Shown here in pieces: positions 40,941 to 54,651 of a DNA stretch of 64,000 bases (position 1 is its first letter; every line of letters starts with the position of its first letter). Position numbers and translations under genes: made by a program. Under the pieces are notes generated by a model. The model was not told where the DNA came from. It did no database searches and saw only the letters and a program-made list of their open reading frames with translations. The stretch comes from Gerris lacustris (taxonomy: Eukaryota; Arthropoda; Insecta; Hemiptera; Gerridae), in the NCBI GenBank assembly GCA_951217055.1, contig OX578282.1, forward strand, positions 40,946,629-41,010,628, written 5' to 3'.

Positions 40941-41155
40941 GGTACTCTTATAGAAAAGGGCCCCCTTCTTGTTTTTTATACTGAAGAGTTTATATCGCTT
41001 AGTCTAACTACCTATTAAGACAAAGGGATATTCAGTCCAATATGCTTTGGGACAAAGGAATATCACACTTTTGCATAAAAAAAAGTGTGTATTCGGTTGT
41101 CAGAAGGTATATTAGATTAAAAAAAAAGTGGGGGGCCCTTTTCTATAAAAGTGCC
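40941..41155. mobile_element. palindromic MITE (TATAGAAAAGGGCCCCC ends)
   Basis: Starts GGTACTCTTATAGAAAAGGG and ends with the approximate complement. Inner arms belong to the AAGACAAAGG family of 4990-5220. It appears to split a LINE fragment. Confidence 0.72.
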
Positions 41156-41207
41156 AAATTGGTAATCTATCTACCTATCCACTCTAGCCACTCTATTAAA
41201 TAAAATC

Positions 41208-41209
<2 letters not shown>

Positions 41210-41284
<75 letters not shown>
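41210..41284. repeat. (TA)n microsatellite, about 75 bp
   Basis: Uninterrupted; it follows the LINE fragment's 3' part (AATAAAATCATT), so it may have grown from a LINE tail. Confidence 0.96.
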
Positions 41285-41287
<3 letters not shown>

Positions 41288-41971
41288 CATATACATATGT
41301 ATATGTGACGTAGTCACTTGTAGGTATATTTTAATAACTCTGACATTGTTGTTTAGTTTTGATTGAAATTTATTCTGTTAGTGATCTCTTTATCTGGGTC
41401 TTATATTAAAGCAGAAGTACGTGTAAAGGTGGCACCGTTATATATATATATACTATACCTTTATGTGTGTAAAAATGTGACTCTCATCACAAAACCTCCG
41501 GTAGCTCTTGAGCTACTGACTTGAAATTTAACAGGAAGTATACCCTTATGATGTACTCGAAGGTAACCGCTAAGAGGGGATTTTTCGATCTTTTTAGTCG
41601 CGTCAAAATGGCGTCCACTTATAGCCATCTTCACGTATCAAAATATCTCATGAACCAATTGAGATAGTATCTTGAAAGTTCACCGGAAGTTTTACCTGAA
41701 AAATTAACCTACAACATAACGTGATTTTTATACATTTGGGTATTTTAGACTATTAATGTTTTGTATTACCCTGTATATGTTTCATCAAAATGTTTTGGCG
41801 AAATAACTATTAACACAAAAGGATATAGGGGGATGCTAAAGTAAAAAAGTACCATTACAGCAACATTTTTGCTCATTTTCGTAACCTTTTTGCTCTTTTT
41901 ACTTGGAGAGGGGGGGGGGGGGGCTCAAAAAAATCTTGCACATGGGCCTCAGCAGGTCAAGTTCCGTCTCC
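41285..41971. other. decayed repeat-like sequence, no gene
   Basis: 41460-41720 (CAAAACCTCCGGTAGCTC etc.) reads like a dispersed repeat but no second copy was found in the window. A G run is at 41908-41922. Confidence 0.4.
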
Positions 41972-42252
41972 AATATACCTGACAGGTAAACCTGTTCATA
42001 TACACCGGCCATATTCACTTTGCAGTATATACCTGACAGGTAAACCTGTTCAGGTAACCTGTGCAGGGGAACCAGAGCGAGTGTGCTAAAGCCGGCCCTA
42101 CACTACTGTGCGGTATACCTGACATAAAAGCATTAATTTATGTTATTTATTAAATAACTGAGCATTTATGTCATAATTTGATAGCACACATGCTCCGGTT
42201 TACCTGAACAAGTTACCTATTCAGATATACCGCCACGTGTATGAACGGCTAT
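41972..42252. mobile_element. inverted-repeat element (TATACCTGACAGGTAAACC)
   Basis: The left side has two direct copies of ATATACCTGACAGGTAAACC (41972, 42026). The right side GGTTTACCTGAACAAGTTAC through ATATACCGCCACGTGTATGA is the inverse of the left end. MITE-like, ends approximate. Confidence 0.6.
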
Positions 42253-43941
<1,689 letters not shown>

Positions 43942-44068
43942 TTAGGCAAGGGTACCTCAAGGCAGTATCCTAGAATTCCTTCTTTATTCCATCTGCAAGA
44001 CACAATATCCCGACTCCAAAACTAACCAATCCTTAAGCTTAGTAACATGATCTATATATGCTACATAC
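43942..44068 (+). pseudogene. LINE (Jockey-type) reverse-transcriptase fragment
   Basis: Reads RVPQGSILEFLLYSICKTQ, then YPDSKTNQSLSLVT, a stop, and SIYATY. This follows the Jockey-type order VPQGSxLGPLLYSI - linker - L-ADDTAIYA; the catalytic YADD/FADD position is destroyed by the stop. Sister of the fragment at 40846-40940. Confidence 0.7.
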
Positions 44069-44145
44069 TTCACTGCAATCTCAAGTCACTCTATGAAATA
44101 AAATCATATATACTTTTAATTCATGTTAAAATAAAAGAAGAGTAA

Positions 44146-44220
44146 AAATAGACTGCCAATTAGTGTGGCACATAGCTTCCTCGCATCCTATCATGTACTT
44201 TATTGTTATATTAACATTAA
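44146..44220 (+). repeat. dispersed module (CTGCCAATTAGTGTGGCACA)
   Basis: Also at 22018-22062 and, inverted, at 63600-63655. It abuts different element ends, so it may be the end of a transposon family. Confidence 0.7.
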
Positions 44221-44261
44221 AATTATTGTTATATTACTTCATTGTTATATTGTTTATTGTG

Positions 44262-44583
44262 TAAAAACTATTAATAGTTTTAGCGACCTTTAACACTTCA
44301 TAGCGGTGTCGCTGTTGGTTTTACTAAAAAATTGTATTTGAAAAAAATGTTTGTCTCACTGAATAGATGAAGTTAGATTTTTTTCCCGACCCAAAATTCC
44401 AATTTTATATTTGAAGTTCACGTTTACGCGAGCGTTGCTCGTGAACGCTTGGACGGATAACGTCGTCCAACGAACTCGTCCTGGGCATTGGTAAAATGAA
44501 CATGTCTGCCAAATTTCATCAAAATCGGTCGACATTTACTCAAGTTATCGTCGCACGTTTCATTATTCGCGGACACACAGACC

Positions 44584-44635
<52 letters not shown>

Positions 44636-44766
44636 CGGAACCAAAATTTTCCCTGATGTCTGAAACGGATTTCTGTCTTGGAATTTTTAAAATCGGAGGC
44701 ATAAAAGTTTTTCGTTCTCAAAAGTGAACACAATGCTTCCGTTACCTGCGGTAAGCTCGGAAGCAA
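44262..44766 (+). repeat. dispersed repeat, about 500 bp, with (CAGA)n
   Basis: Full-length relative of the minus-strand copy at 60890-61362: AACACTTCATAGCGGTGTCG, GTTCACGTTTACGCGAGCG, TCCAACGAACTCGTCC, AAATTTCATCAAAATCGGTC, then a (CAGA)n run at 44582-44632, and TTACCTGCGGTAAGCTCGGA. Minus-strand open frames over it come from the CAGA run. Confidence 0.85.
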
Positions 44767-45660
44767 TTGTCAAGTAATGAAATAGATTCAATGATATTTA
44801 GATTATATAACGTATATAACGAGGAGTATTATAATATAATAACTAAGCAACTCTTCTGAATTTGTAATGTTTTTCAACCCGATTGCCCAACATAATTATT
44901 TACAACTTTTTGCAATATATGAATACAAAACTGACTACAAAATAACCAATAAAAACTATAAAATAAGTATTAGTATTAGGTTGCCTCTATATATAGGCAA
45001 TTGCTTATATAAAAATAGAAATAGACAATTGAATATACAAATTAAAATAGAGAATTGCCTATATACATATATAATAAGTAGTAGTATTAGGTTCTAGTAC
45101 AAGACGGGTCCATTGATTGCCAACTAGACGTAGCAATTGCCTAAAGCCACACGTTCCTGATGGCTCCCAAATTAAAAAGTAAAGTCATTATAACGAATCT
45201 GATATTTTTTGCTTTGCATCTGATACGTTGATTTGTTAAAACAAATAATTGTGGGTACTTACTCATAATAATTTAAACAGAGTAAATATTTATTTTTTAC
45301 AATCAAATCGCAATATCAGGTTTAACATTATTTAAATTATATTCATTAATTATTTTTGGTTTGAGATTTTTTTAAATAGCCCAAATTTGTATTTGAATAC
45401 TTTTGAAAATGAGTATGAACAATTATTAAATAATAAAAAGTAAATAAAACCAAATATCTCTTAAATAAACGGCATATATACTGTGTTTCAATTTTTCTAC
45501 AATGTTATTAATTACAAATATTTATTTAGCGTTTATATACATATAAATTATATTCATTTCTTTTTTGATTTTTTTTTCTTCTTTTTTTAATCATCATTTA
45601 ACTATGTTAAATAAAATAACTATGTTAAATTAATTAATCTTTATATTTTTTATGTTCTAG
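44767..45660. other. AT-rich sequence upstream of the first visible RNF207 exon
   Basis: Probably intron. Ends with TTTATATTTTTTATGTTCTAG, a pyrimidine-rich tract and AG acceptor. Repeats of AATTGCCTATATA type at 44985-45070. No RING-coding exon was found here. Confidence 0.5.
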
Positions 45661-45809
45661 TAACTCAACTGTACTGAAAGAAGGCTGCGATATACCGCCT
45701 CCAGATAACCTGGTGCGGCATCTCATCGAACTGGCTAATACGGACAATCCACCGTGTTCAAACTGCGACAAGAGGGATCGATCATCCATGTACTTCTGCA
45801 GCACTTGCG
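45661..45809 (+). CDS. RNF207-like protein, exon encoding the first half of the B-box
   Basis: 149 bp between TTCTAG and GTTAAT, entering after two bases of a codon. It encodes STVLKEGCDIPPPDNLVRHL and continues to a B-box start: CSNC, ten residues, CSTC. Vertebrate RNF207, a RING/B-box/coiled-coil ubiquitin-ligase-type protein linked to cardiac ion-channel control, has the same arrangement after its RING (TVLKG..LPPVD..L, then CxNC and YFCNTCGQ). Exon junctions match in phase through four exons, so this is a live gene rather than a processed copy. The RING exon lies further 5' and was not found. The role in an insect is inferred only from the family. Confidence 0.88.
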
Positions 45810-46370
45810 GTTAATAAATTCGATATTTTATTTCTCTACTCTGGACTAAAAGTAGAATATGGTTTAGACAGATGCTTACATACTATAGAAAATATGCTTT
45901 GGTATTTTCCCTTTTACTTCGAGAATGAACATTTCATCAGAATGTATTTTTTATCAGCATTAAAAGACGCTATTGAATCTTAGATTATTGATTGGAAGTT
46001 GATCAATCGATCTACAAAGATTAAAGACTCGATCGAACTAGAACGGACAAGGCTGCTTGTTTCCGCATATTCCGCATTGTTCCGCTTGTGGCCGCGGATT
46101 CTCTGCACTACAATATTGCATCATCCTGGTTCAGTGGTGTACACGCCCCTCCCCCCCCCCCCCCCCTCCTCACGAAATAATTACATAACTTGGACCCTCA
46201 ATTTATTTTAAAACAAACAAACACTGTCATGACAGATGCATTCGCATTTTCTGTAAATATTTGCCTATAAATTAAATAAAAGTAATTACACTAGATCGGC
46301 TAGGTTCGGATTTTCTAAAAGGACTTAAATAAGTACAGTGAATTAAATTAGGGTTTTTATACACTAAATC
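45810..46370 (+). other. RNF207 intron, 5' part
   Basis: First visible intron (45810-53688, about 7.9 kb). This part holds a C-rich run at 46148-46166 preceded by TCAGTGGTGTACACGCCCC, which resembles a hAT-type end. No exon seen. Confidence 0.5.
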
Positions 46371-46810
46371 AGCCTAATTGCCGACTGAGCCAGGATTTTT
46401 GCCGATCGAATTATAAACATTAAAGAATTAACCAGCCCGATTGCCGGCTGGGCTCAGATTTTTTGCCTCTTGAATTAAATGCATTGAATTGAATTAGGAT
46501 GCGTAAACTAGACGAGCCCGATTACCGGCTGGGCGCGGACTTTTGCCACTGGAATTAAAACCTTAAACACTAGACCGGCCCGAGTGCCAGGTGGGTCCGG
46601 ATTTTTGCTGATGAAGTTAAATGCAATGAATTGAATTAAGATGCGAAAACTAAACTGGCTTGGCCGCCATCTGGGCCCAGCTATCTTCCGATGGTGTTAA
46701 ATAAATCGAATTGAGTTAGGATAAGTAAACTAAATTTGTCCGATTGCCAGCTGGGCCCAGATTTTTGCCGATGAAATTAAATGCTATGGATTGAATTAAG
46801 ATGTGAATAT
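46371..46810 (+). repeat. degenerate tandem repeat in the RNF207 intron
   Basis: GCCCGATTGCCGGCTGGG-like units at 46377, 46435, 46517, 46577, 46660 and 46739, separated alternately by about 60 and 80 bases of AATTAAATGCATTGAATTGA-type filler. Six diverged units. Confidence 0.75.
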
Positions 46811-47419
46811 ATAGATACATGAATGAGTTGTAGCACATGGTTATTTAATTATTTACCATGTATTTTTAAAATTTTATTTAAGTTATATATTAAGTAGTAC
46901 TCGAGATTAATTATTAATAGATTTCACAATTTAAGCCAATTAGAATTTAATAAATTGAATTAAGACGGGTACACTAGACTGACCTGGAGTTAAGTGGATT
47001 TCATTTGCAAATTTTCGTTTGGAACCAGGATTATGGGTCAGGGAAAATAGAAACAAAATAAATTAATCGCGGACAGCTATAGTCGGACAAATCTTTTTCA
47101 CATTACATTTATACTATATTTAAATCCAAAAACAAATGGTTGGTACAGAAAAAAATGTTTTGTTTTTTTTATTGGCGAAAGTTAACAATAGTAAGGGTAA
47201 CTGCAGCCATATTAAATTATGATTTTAATTGGACAACGTGGGTAATAACAAATTTCAAGGTCATTTTGTTCCTATTCGAATGGTTATTCATTGTTTTGAA
47301 AGAGGTATTTAGTTTCTTAGAGAATTTATTGTGAGAAATTCTTTTTTGATAGATATTTGATAATCACAAGATTTCGAACCCACGCATTTTAGCAGTTTAA
47401 ACCATGCTTTACATTATCA
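46811..47419 (+). other. RNF207 intron, unrecognised part
   Basis: AT-rich. On the minus strand near 47356-47400 there is a tRNA-like GCGTGGGTTCGAAATC without a cloverleaf. Confidence 0.4.
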
Positions 47420-47612
47420 TATAATGAGAAAGTAATGCGATGGCGCGAAAATTCAATTTTGATATTTCTATTGATTTACATGTTTTGAGGTCTCTTGAGT
47501 ACAAAAAAGTGTTTTTTTTTAAAAATGTCTGTCTGTTGTCCGTGAAGACGCGAGGAGCCCAAACTATAGGCCGATTTGAACAAAATCATACCCCGAGGCT
47601 AAATAGAGATAT
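47420..47612 (+). repeat. dispersed repeat, GCGCGAAAATTC family
   Basis: GCGATGGCGCGAAAATTCAA, GATTTACATGTTTTGAGGTC and CATACCCCGAGGC match the copies at 28, 32, 33 and 52.8 kb. Its 63-codon open frame is part of the repeat, not a gene. Confidence 0.78.
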
Positions 47613-48490
47613 TTATTTTATTTCTGAATGAGATTAGAAATTGAAATTAGAGTATTGAAAGGGGGGGGGGGGGGAGAAATTACTGTTATTCACCATAACA
47701 TCTGCATTTTGATCAACCTATGATGGATTTTGATAACCTATGATCCTGCTTAATTCTGTTTAAGATGGAGTTTCTTCCAAAAATGAATGTCATATTATAT
47801 CGTTACGCCTTGTTTAATTATTTAATTATAAAATTAGTAAAAAATGTAACCTTAATTATTTAAATTAGTAAATGTATAACGTCTAGATAATTCAGCTTAG
47901 CATAAGGATTTATTGGTAATTTATAAACCAATCCCATTTCAAAGCACAAGTATCCAGCTGGTGCAGAAATAAATTATGGGGTATGCTAAACTAAAACTAA
48001 AATATTTGTTGTGTACGCTACTGTCCTGGTTGAACAGTATAATCTTGTTCGCGGCAGAGTGATAAGCAGTTGTATTCTCCACACAGTTCGCGGCGTACTG
48101 GAAGGAGAAATTAACAGACAAATTAATTCATTTATCTGTTTCAAATACAGACAAATTGATCTCGAGTTCCCACTCACGTCCTCCAGGACGTTTTTTTCAC
48201 AGCACAGATGGTGATACTCGCCGAACTCCTCTCTTTTTTTCATGTACTTCATGCACCCATTTTCTTTATCGTGTTGCTTGCCTCAAAGCGAAAAAGAAGC
48301 AGAAAAAGCAATTCTGAACATAAAACCTGAGTTAAAAAAATAGAAAAACTCCTGCAGTACGTATTTGATTACGGCTGTTTCCACACTTGTTCGTCCTGAT
48401 TATTCTGAATTCTGCTTGAACACCCCAGACCGCGATGGACAGCGATTGTTCCGTCCGCGAAGACAGTCTACTTTCTGTTTGACAGAGCCT
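47613..48490 (+). other. RNF207 intron, unrecognised part
   Basis: G run at 47661-47673; overlapping small open frames on both strands at 47939-48252 are not conserved-looking. Confidence 0.4.
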
Positions 48491-48493
48491 TTA

Positions 48494-48766
48494 GGCGGCT
48501 TTCACACTGGGGGCGAGGCCGGGCGTGAGCGTTTTTGTATTCACACTGCACGCGAGACCGAGCCGATCGGCCGATTATCTACCAGTCCGCGTACAACCGT
48601 TTACAGTGCGTTTTCGGCGACCGAAAACGCTTAGCTAATAAAACGCTCGAAAAAAAACGCTTTGTCTCGCTCGGTCCCGCTCGACGTTTAATGTGAATAG
48701 CCCCATGCTAATACATGTATTTGTTTCCCAACCGGAAACGGTCTCGCCCGCAGTGTGAAAGCCGCC
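48494..48766. mobile_element. PIF/Harbinger-type MITE 1, 273 bp
   Basis: 16-bp terminal inverted repeats GGCGGCTTTCACACTG and CAGTGTGAAAGCCGCC, perfect. Flanked by TTA (48491-48493 and 48767-48769). CG-rich interior with further imperfect symmetry. An open frame over the left half is incidental. Confidence 0.88.
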
Positions 48767-48769
48767 TTA

Positions 48770-49378
48770 GGCTTCGATGCGAGTGGTGAGTGGCGAGCTG
48801 GGTGGCAGAGCTTTTAAGTTTACATTGAGTTCAATGGAAGTAAGGAACGGCCGGCCATGACAAGCACGAGCGTCAGGGGCCCTGACGCTCGCCCTGACTC
48901 AGGGCGAAACATATTACCGCTTGATCTCCACCGCTTACCGCTCCCCTAGACATTAATTGTCGCTCACCACCAAGAGTCTTTTCAACTGCTTAGAAGCTCT
49001 CGTCTAGCAAAAATGGATGAGAGGAGAGATATTTTTTGGAGTATTTAATTAAATGTCCGGATTTTCATTCTTGTATTTGCAAGGAACCAAGTTTCATCAT
49101 TTCTTAAATTACGAAATAGATGATGGTATTCTCCATAAACTATTCTACTTCTATTAATGGGATGAACTCCATGATCCTTCATGCTCTTCAATAACTCACG
49201 TTTTCAAAAACAACTGGGTTCACTCAAACTGTCGAGCTTATCTAGTTCACTGGATGCGCCATGACAGGAACTGATGGAAAACACCGGCAGCCCGTTGTTT
49301 TACTACGAGCCTATTATTTTCGCTCTTAATCGTAGCCAGCGCCACTCACCACTCACCGCTCGTGTCGTACCCAAAGCC
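48770..49378. mobile_element. PIF/Harbinger-type MITE 2, 609 bp
   Basis: Ends GGCTTCGATGCGAGTGGTGA and CTCACCGCTCGTGTCGTACC-CAAAGCC are imperfect inverted repeats sharing GAGTGGTGAGTGGCG. TTA flanks it at 48767-48769 and 49379-49381. Its left TTA is the same one that closes MITE 1. Confidence 0.75.
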
Positions 49379-50454
49379 TTATGCATTTGACTCACTTCAC
49401 ACAACCATCCAGTTATAAAAAATTGCTTGACTCAAAATATAAATTATTTTCGTGAAATACTTAATTACAACTAGAGAATTGATTCCTTTGGGAACTTTTT
49501 TTCAATTAAGTTATAATTAAGAAGAGAGCCGGAACAAAAAATGTAATTAAAACTTCTAAATATAAATAATATATTGATTTCAAGTCAGAAAGACGAGACA
49601 TAAAAGCTTAGATAAAAAATATATATATATAAGTTTGTGGATTTCTGTTTGACGGTCAATAAGTTTTAAAGTAGCACGGATGAAAATACATGAAAAAATA
49701 AGACTCTACATCAATAAATAGGAATTAAGGAAGACAGTTACAAGTGCATGACTTTAAAACCAAGTTTATAAACTCAGAAATTCCTCCAAACGTATAAAGA
49801 CTTTTAGAAATTATTTGCAATGTCACATTTCCATGCACTGAAAATAAGAGGAAATGAAAATGAGATAATTTTTTTTTAACATAACTAAACAGTAGCGATA
49901 TTTTTGTAAATTTAAAAATAATGTTACGTTATAATCTTGGAAGAAAAACTTTGATCATTTGAATATTTGTTGTTGTTCAGCCGCACCAAATACAAGTTGT
50001 ATCGACTTTCCCTTGAACCCAAAAGTAAAAAAAGCTCCCTTTTTCCAATTCACTCACACTGAACAGCCGTGATATATTTTTTTTTTATTTGATTTTGGAC
50101 TATAAACTTTTTGTATTCTTAAAGTACATTTCCTAAAAATAGCCATATCTTTTTATTCCTCCCTTTTTAGCATTCCAGCAATTTTAGAAGTTTTATTTCT
50201 ATTTATTACATTGAAAACTTTATTACGTTAGGTGTGTTTGCTAACTCGCCCACGTGCTATCAAAATGTTGTGATTCCGGCCATAATATTTAAACCCTGAA
50301 TTCACAATAATCTTCGGATTGGAAGAAAATTCCCTCAAAAACATTTCTGAATCCAATTTTCTTTTATTACATGAGGATTGTAGAAAAAAAGGATTGGGTT
50401 TAAACTGTAATTCTAAATTGAAGCAAATGTAGTAAGAAGTTCTAAGCCTAAGCA
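49379..50454 (+). other. RNF207 intron, unrecognised part
   Basis: AT-rich; no repeat or exon recognised. Confidence 0.4.
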
Positions 50455-51065
50455 AAGCAAAAAAAAGTTTTCTTTTTTACAAAATGGCATGAAAAATTAA
50501 ACCGTTTCCACAAGTGTTATATATTTTGTAATCTAGTCTTCAATACCTTTTATTTTATACCTCACTCAAAATTTAATTATTTTTTTCCTTGACAGGAATT
50601 ATCCGGCATATTGGATTCCCAGTTGATCAGATCAAATTGCTATTCTTACTTTTTCTTTTGCCCATCAGACGGCATATTTTGCATATTTTTAGTAACAGCA
50701 GAAATATAGCTTTAGGGGGTGGGGGACGCAAAATTTTGATTTTTTTTTTTTTTTTTTTTGATACCTTTCATTTGATACCCTACTCAAAATTACAAAAAAA
50801 AAAAAAAAAAAAAATGGCGAGACATGAAAAAAAAATCTGGAAATATCCGCCATTTTGGATTTGAACACCTCATAATTTTGAGTTTGCTATAGTTTTTCCG
50901 TGTGCGCGTCAAAACGATCTTTAATACTGGAAAGGTTCATGTTTTTATCTCCTTTGATTCAAAAGTTATTAGAACCGTACAGAATGACAGGCAGACAGAC
51001 AGACACAGGAACAAAACTTTAAGGGTTTCTTTTTTTGGTTTTACCAACGAAACGAAGCCCTAATA
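50455..51065. repeat. decayed repeat related to 21430-22065
   Basis: GTGTTATATATTTTGTAATC, TTGACAGGAATTATCCGGCA and TTGGATTCCCAGTTGATCAG match the 21-kb copy. Ends AAGGGTTTCTTTTTTTGGTT, TTACCAACGAAACGAAGCCC. Long T and A runs inside. Confidence 0.7.
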
Positions 51066-52385
51066 AAGTGAAGCCTGCCTGAGATTTAAATAAAATTTAT
51101 AAAATTCAAATGAATGTAGATGCTTGTTGAAGCAAAGAAAACACGAATAAAATAACGAAAATATAATGAGTATTTGTTCAAATGTGTGTGTTTTCGTGTC
51201 GAAGTTATTATATATAATATATAAGTTAATACATATATAGCTATAATTGAGAAGCTTATAATCAATTTCGATGAAGAAAAGTATTTATAAATTTGTAAAG
51301 CAATATTCCATTATGCCATCTCATGGGAATATTCTTATACTTCAAGCTTTTTTTCTGTAAAACAGCTTTTAAGTTTTACTCGTTTAAACTGTTACGTTTT
51401 GTCTATCTGACGGTAAATCAACTTCTAGATGCATTTATTACAGGTAATATTTTTTACATGTAACATTATGTACCCAGTTTGAGTGTAACGATCACCGTTC
51501 ACTCACGAACCGTTCAAATTTAAAGGTTAAAAGATGTTTTCAAATTAACCGGTTGAAAAATAGAATAATCTATTTAATTAAGCAACTTTACAGTTTTTTC
51601 GTAAACTCGACCAATTTTTTCAGTCCATTGTACTAAACTTTGGATATGAAGAAAAATATCTTCCCTAGGCTCATCACGCGATTTCCAATTTAAATTTACA
51701 AACATGTTTTTGCATTATTTTTTTCCAATAGTGAGATTTTATAATTACCCTGTAATGTTATATGATTGAGCGATTTATATAACATGTTACTAGTTTGAAT
51801 TTTTAAATGGGATTTTTTTCTAGACAAAAATATTAGTGATTTAATAATTTTTCCTCCCTCTAATATAGCGTGTTTAGATATTTTACGCAAGAAAAAGAAA
51901 ATGTTATTGGTAGTCGGTGGTTTTGCCCTTTTAATTCTAATGAAAGTGTATAGGTGAATGGTAAATGCTCTTAGGGGTGAATAATTTCAAGAGTGGAAAC
52001 GTTATTTTGAATTCATAATGGGCTATTGCTTCTCTGAATACGGTTTTTTTTATGAGTGTCTGTTTCTAATCGTTCTAGAGGTTTTGAATCCCAGTTTTTG
52101 AACGCCATAAGTTATGAATCTGGATCTTCCGATTTCTGAGGAAGACAGCTTCTGGGATTTAATCCTATTAATCCTGATGCTTAAATCCCATTGCATTGTC
52201 GTGGTTACTTAAGATGAAAATCATTAGAAACTAACGAGTCTACAGGCATACGTTTTTACTAGTATTTATCTTTCCTTAATGTGCTCTCCGAAGATACTTT
52301 CAGGAGGGGAGGGGGACGATATCATTGATTATCTGGCCTCCAGTAGTGATACTGTTTACTGGGAGTGTTGAAATAATGATAATTG
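51066..52385 (+). other. RNF207 intron, unrecognised part
   Basis: AT-rich; no exon recognised. Confidence 0.4.
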
Positions 52386-52625
52386 GGTACTTCTTTAGAT
52401 TGTTTCTCCCCTATGTTTTTTTAGGATATAAATGACTGACTAAAAACTATTATGACAAACGGATGTTTAGTCCAATGTACTTTGGGACAAAGGAATATCA
52501 GACTTCTGTTAAGGGAGTAACATAAGGGGAGTAACAGTCTCAAGAAGATAATTCCGTACACTTTCTTCAGATTGTTACTCCCCCTGCTTTTTTTATAAGG
52601 GGAGTAACATTCTAAAGAAGTACCG
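52386..52625. mobile_element. palindromic MITE related to 40941-41155
   Basis: GGTACTTCTTTAGATTGTTT at the left and AACATTCTAAAGAAGTACC at the right are inverted ends. AGTCCAATGTACTTTGGGAC and AAGGAATATCA inside tie it to the AAGACAAAGG family. GGGGAGTAAC occurs several times in both orientations. Confidence 0.68.
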
Positions 52626-52812
52626 TTAATAGATGTGTGTGATTCTATTTACGTATGTATTTTCGATTTAATTTCTTTCCGAGTCTAATACATAATAACA
52701 ACGTTGAGGTTTCTGATCGTTCTGCCAGCGCTAATTGGTTAAATCAATTAATAAACAAACATGCATCATAACAGAATATTTAGTCCAATTCGTCGAAATT
52801 TAGTTAATATAT

Positions 52813-53095
52813 GTTTTTACTTTCTCATATTAAGGGAAAGTATTGTAATGGCTCGAAAATTTGATTTTCAGATTCTGATGGATTTACACGTTTTGAGGTC
52901 CCTTGAGTCCAAAAAAGTGGTTTTTAAAAAATTTCTGTCTGTCGTCTGCCGTCTGTCTGTGCAGACGCCAGGAGCCTAAACTACTTGGCCGAATTTGACG
53001 AAATTTGGCATACATGTTCAGAAAAATCATACTCCGAGGCGAAATCGAGAAATGAATTTTAGCTCCAAATTTAAGGGTACTCCCCCCAAAAACTC
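52813..53095 (+). repeat. dispersed repeat, GCTCGAAAATTTGATTTTCA copy
   Basis: Best-preserved member of the family also at 28.1, 31.9, 33.0 and 47.4 kb. Contains the uninterrupted GATGGATTTACACGTTTTGA that serves as empty site for the MITE at 31958-32064. Confidence 0.82.
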
Positions 53096-53325
53096 TAAAA
53101 AAAACAAAAAAAAACGTATCAGTATCTAAACCTAAAACAGTGCGAGTCTACAGATCTGTGCTGTGCCATTAGCATATTTTTTCCTGTTAACTGAAAGGAT
53201 GGAGGACCTCATTTAAGCCTAATCCCATTTTCTCTTAATCTCCCACAAAAATGTCTTGTTTGAAAGCGATATGACAGCAAACAAACATAAATAGAATATG
53301 TGAAATGAATTCGAAAATAGGAAAT

Positions 53326-53392
53326 CGGAAAAGCCGAGTGGTTAGTGTACAGGTCCAAATATCAAGGAATGTGTGATTCAGATCCCAGAAAG
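53326..53392 (+). pseudogene. tRNA-like sequence (decayed)
   Basis: AAGCCGAGTGGTTAGTG resembles an A box and GTGATTCAGATCCC a degraded B box, 40-odd bases apart. The arms do not pair, so a tRNA pseudogene or the head of a SINE is possible. Confidence 0.35.
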
Positions 53393-53688
53393 ACATTTTT
53401 CACAATTATGATCTCATTGAGTAGGAGTAGGTTTGTGTATAGCGACTGATCTCTTTTTCCCCCACCTTATACAAATCTATTTCTATTGTCACAATGAGGA
53501 CATAAAAGAACGCAAGAAGCATTCAAAAATGCTAAATTTCTAATTTACAGATCAAAACTTTATCTTCTGCAAAATTGGGGAACTGGAAATGGCCGCATTA
53601 GCCTTACAATAACTCATATTCCTGGTCTCACTCCTACACCTCTTTGTTCTATTTTTCTTTACTTATTTATTATTTTTATTTTTTTTAG

Positions 53689-53795
53689 GGCAAGCGTTGT
53701 GTACAAGTTGCAGGGAGAACACACATAGAGCCAAAATGTTCTCGACTCATGAAATAGTTCATATGTCGAAATGTTCAAAGGATGGACATAGAAGG
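53689..53795 (+). CDS. RNF207-like protein, exon completing the B-box
   Basis: 107 bp between TTTTTTTTAG and GTAATT. With one base from the previous exon the first codon is Gly, then QALCTSCRENTHRAKMFSTH, continuing with EIVHMSK. This completes the zinc site begun in the exon before: C-x2-C (CTSC) and the two His (THRAKMFSTH). It matches RNF207 (QPLCARCRDETHRARMFARH) residue for residue in spacing. Ends on a whole codon. Confidence 0.92.
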
Positions 53796-54616
53796 GTAAT
53801 TTTTTACTTATATTCCTAATATAATTAACCAGTTTTTAATTTGAAAACCTTCCATTCTTATAAAGGTGTTTGACAACTTGGTACATGAATCCGATTCATA
53901 ATGCGTTAAATTTAAAAATATCGAAAGTTATATAACATCGACTCTAAAAGATCATTAGTGAATCATAAAAAAAAAGATATTCGTAAAACATCGTAATAGA
54001 TTACTTTAGTTATCCTCCTCAGTTTTTTTTAAAAAAAGAAGTTTATATAATCGTGCTTAACGCACGGAATAATCGATACTGCACATTAATTTTAAAACGC
54101 AGGACTTAACAAAAGTGAAAGTGAAACAATTATGATAAGACTATCTAATGAATATATGAATTATCAAACACAATTATGTGTTATAATTGCTTGAAACTTA
54201 TCGAATCACGTGGATTGTTTTCATCTACTCCTTTTTAATACCACCTACAACTTTTCTTATCTATTAATATTTTCGATTTCTTTTATATAACGTTTTTTAT
54301 TTAATTTATTTAATTTTGATAAAAGATTACAGGAGTATAGAGATAGCGTTTATCTCTATTTTATCTCATGATTGAAGGTCAAATATTTATAACATAGATC
54401 TACTATGAATTTTGTAATTCTAATGTTATTTAATCCGATACCCTAATGATTTACTTTCATGAGTATGTGTCATTTACATAACAATTACATGTAATAAAGT
54501 GACAATTCACACGCTATCAATTGTCTACATAGTCATGTCACTTACATTATTTAGATATATCTTGTAAACTAGGCTAAATTTAAACAATGTTCAACTATTA
54601 ATTACCTATTTAATAT

Positions 54617-54651
<35 letters not shown>

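Noticed and set aside
52850..52979. MARKFDF...LHVLRSLE-type peptides at 47440, 52840 and partly 33000
   Set aside because: They are translations of a dispersed repeat; other copies have frameshifts and stops and the DNA, not the protein, is conserved.
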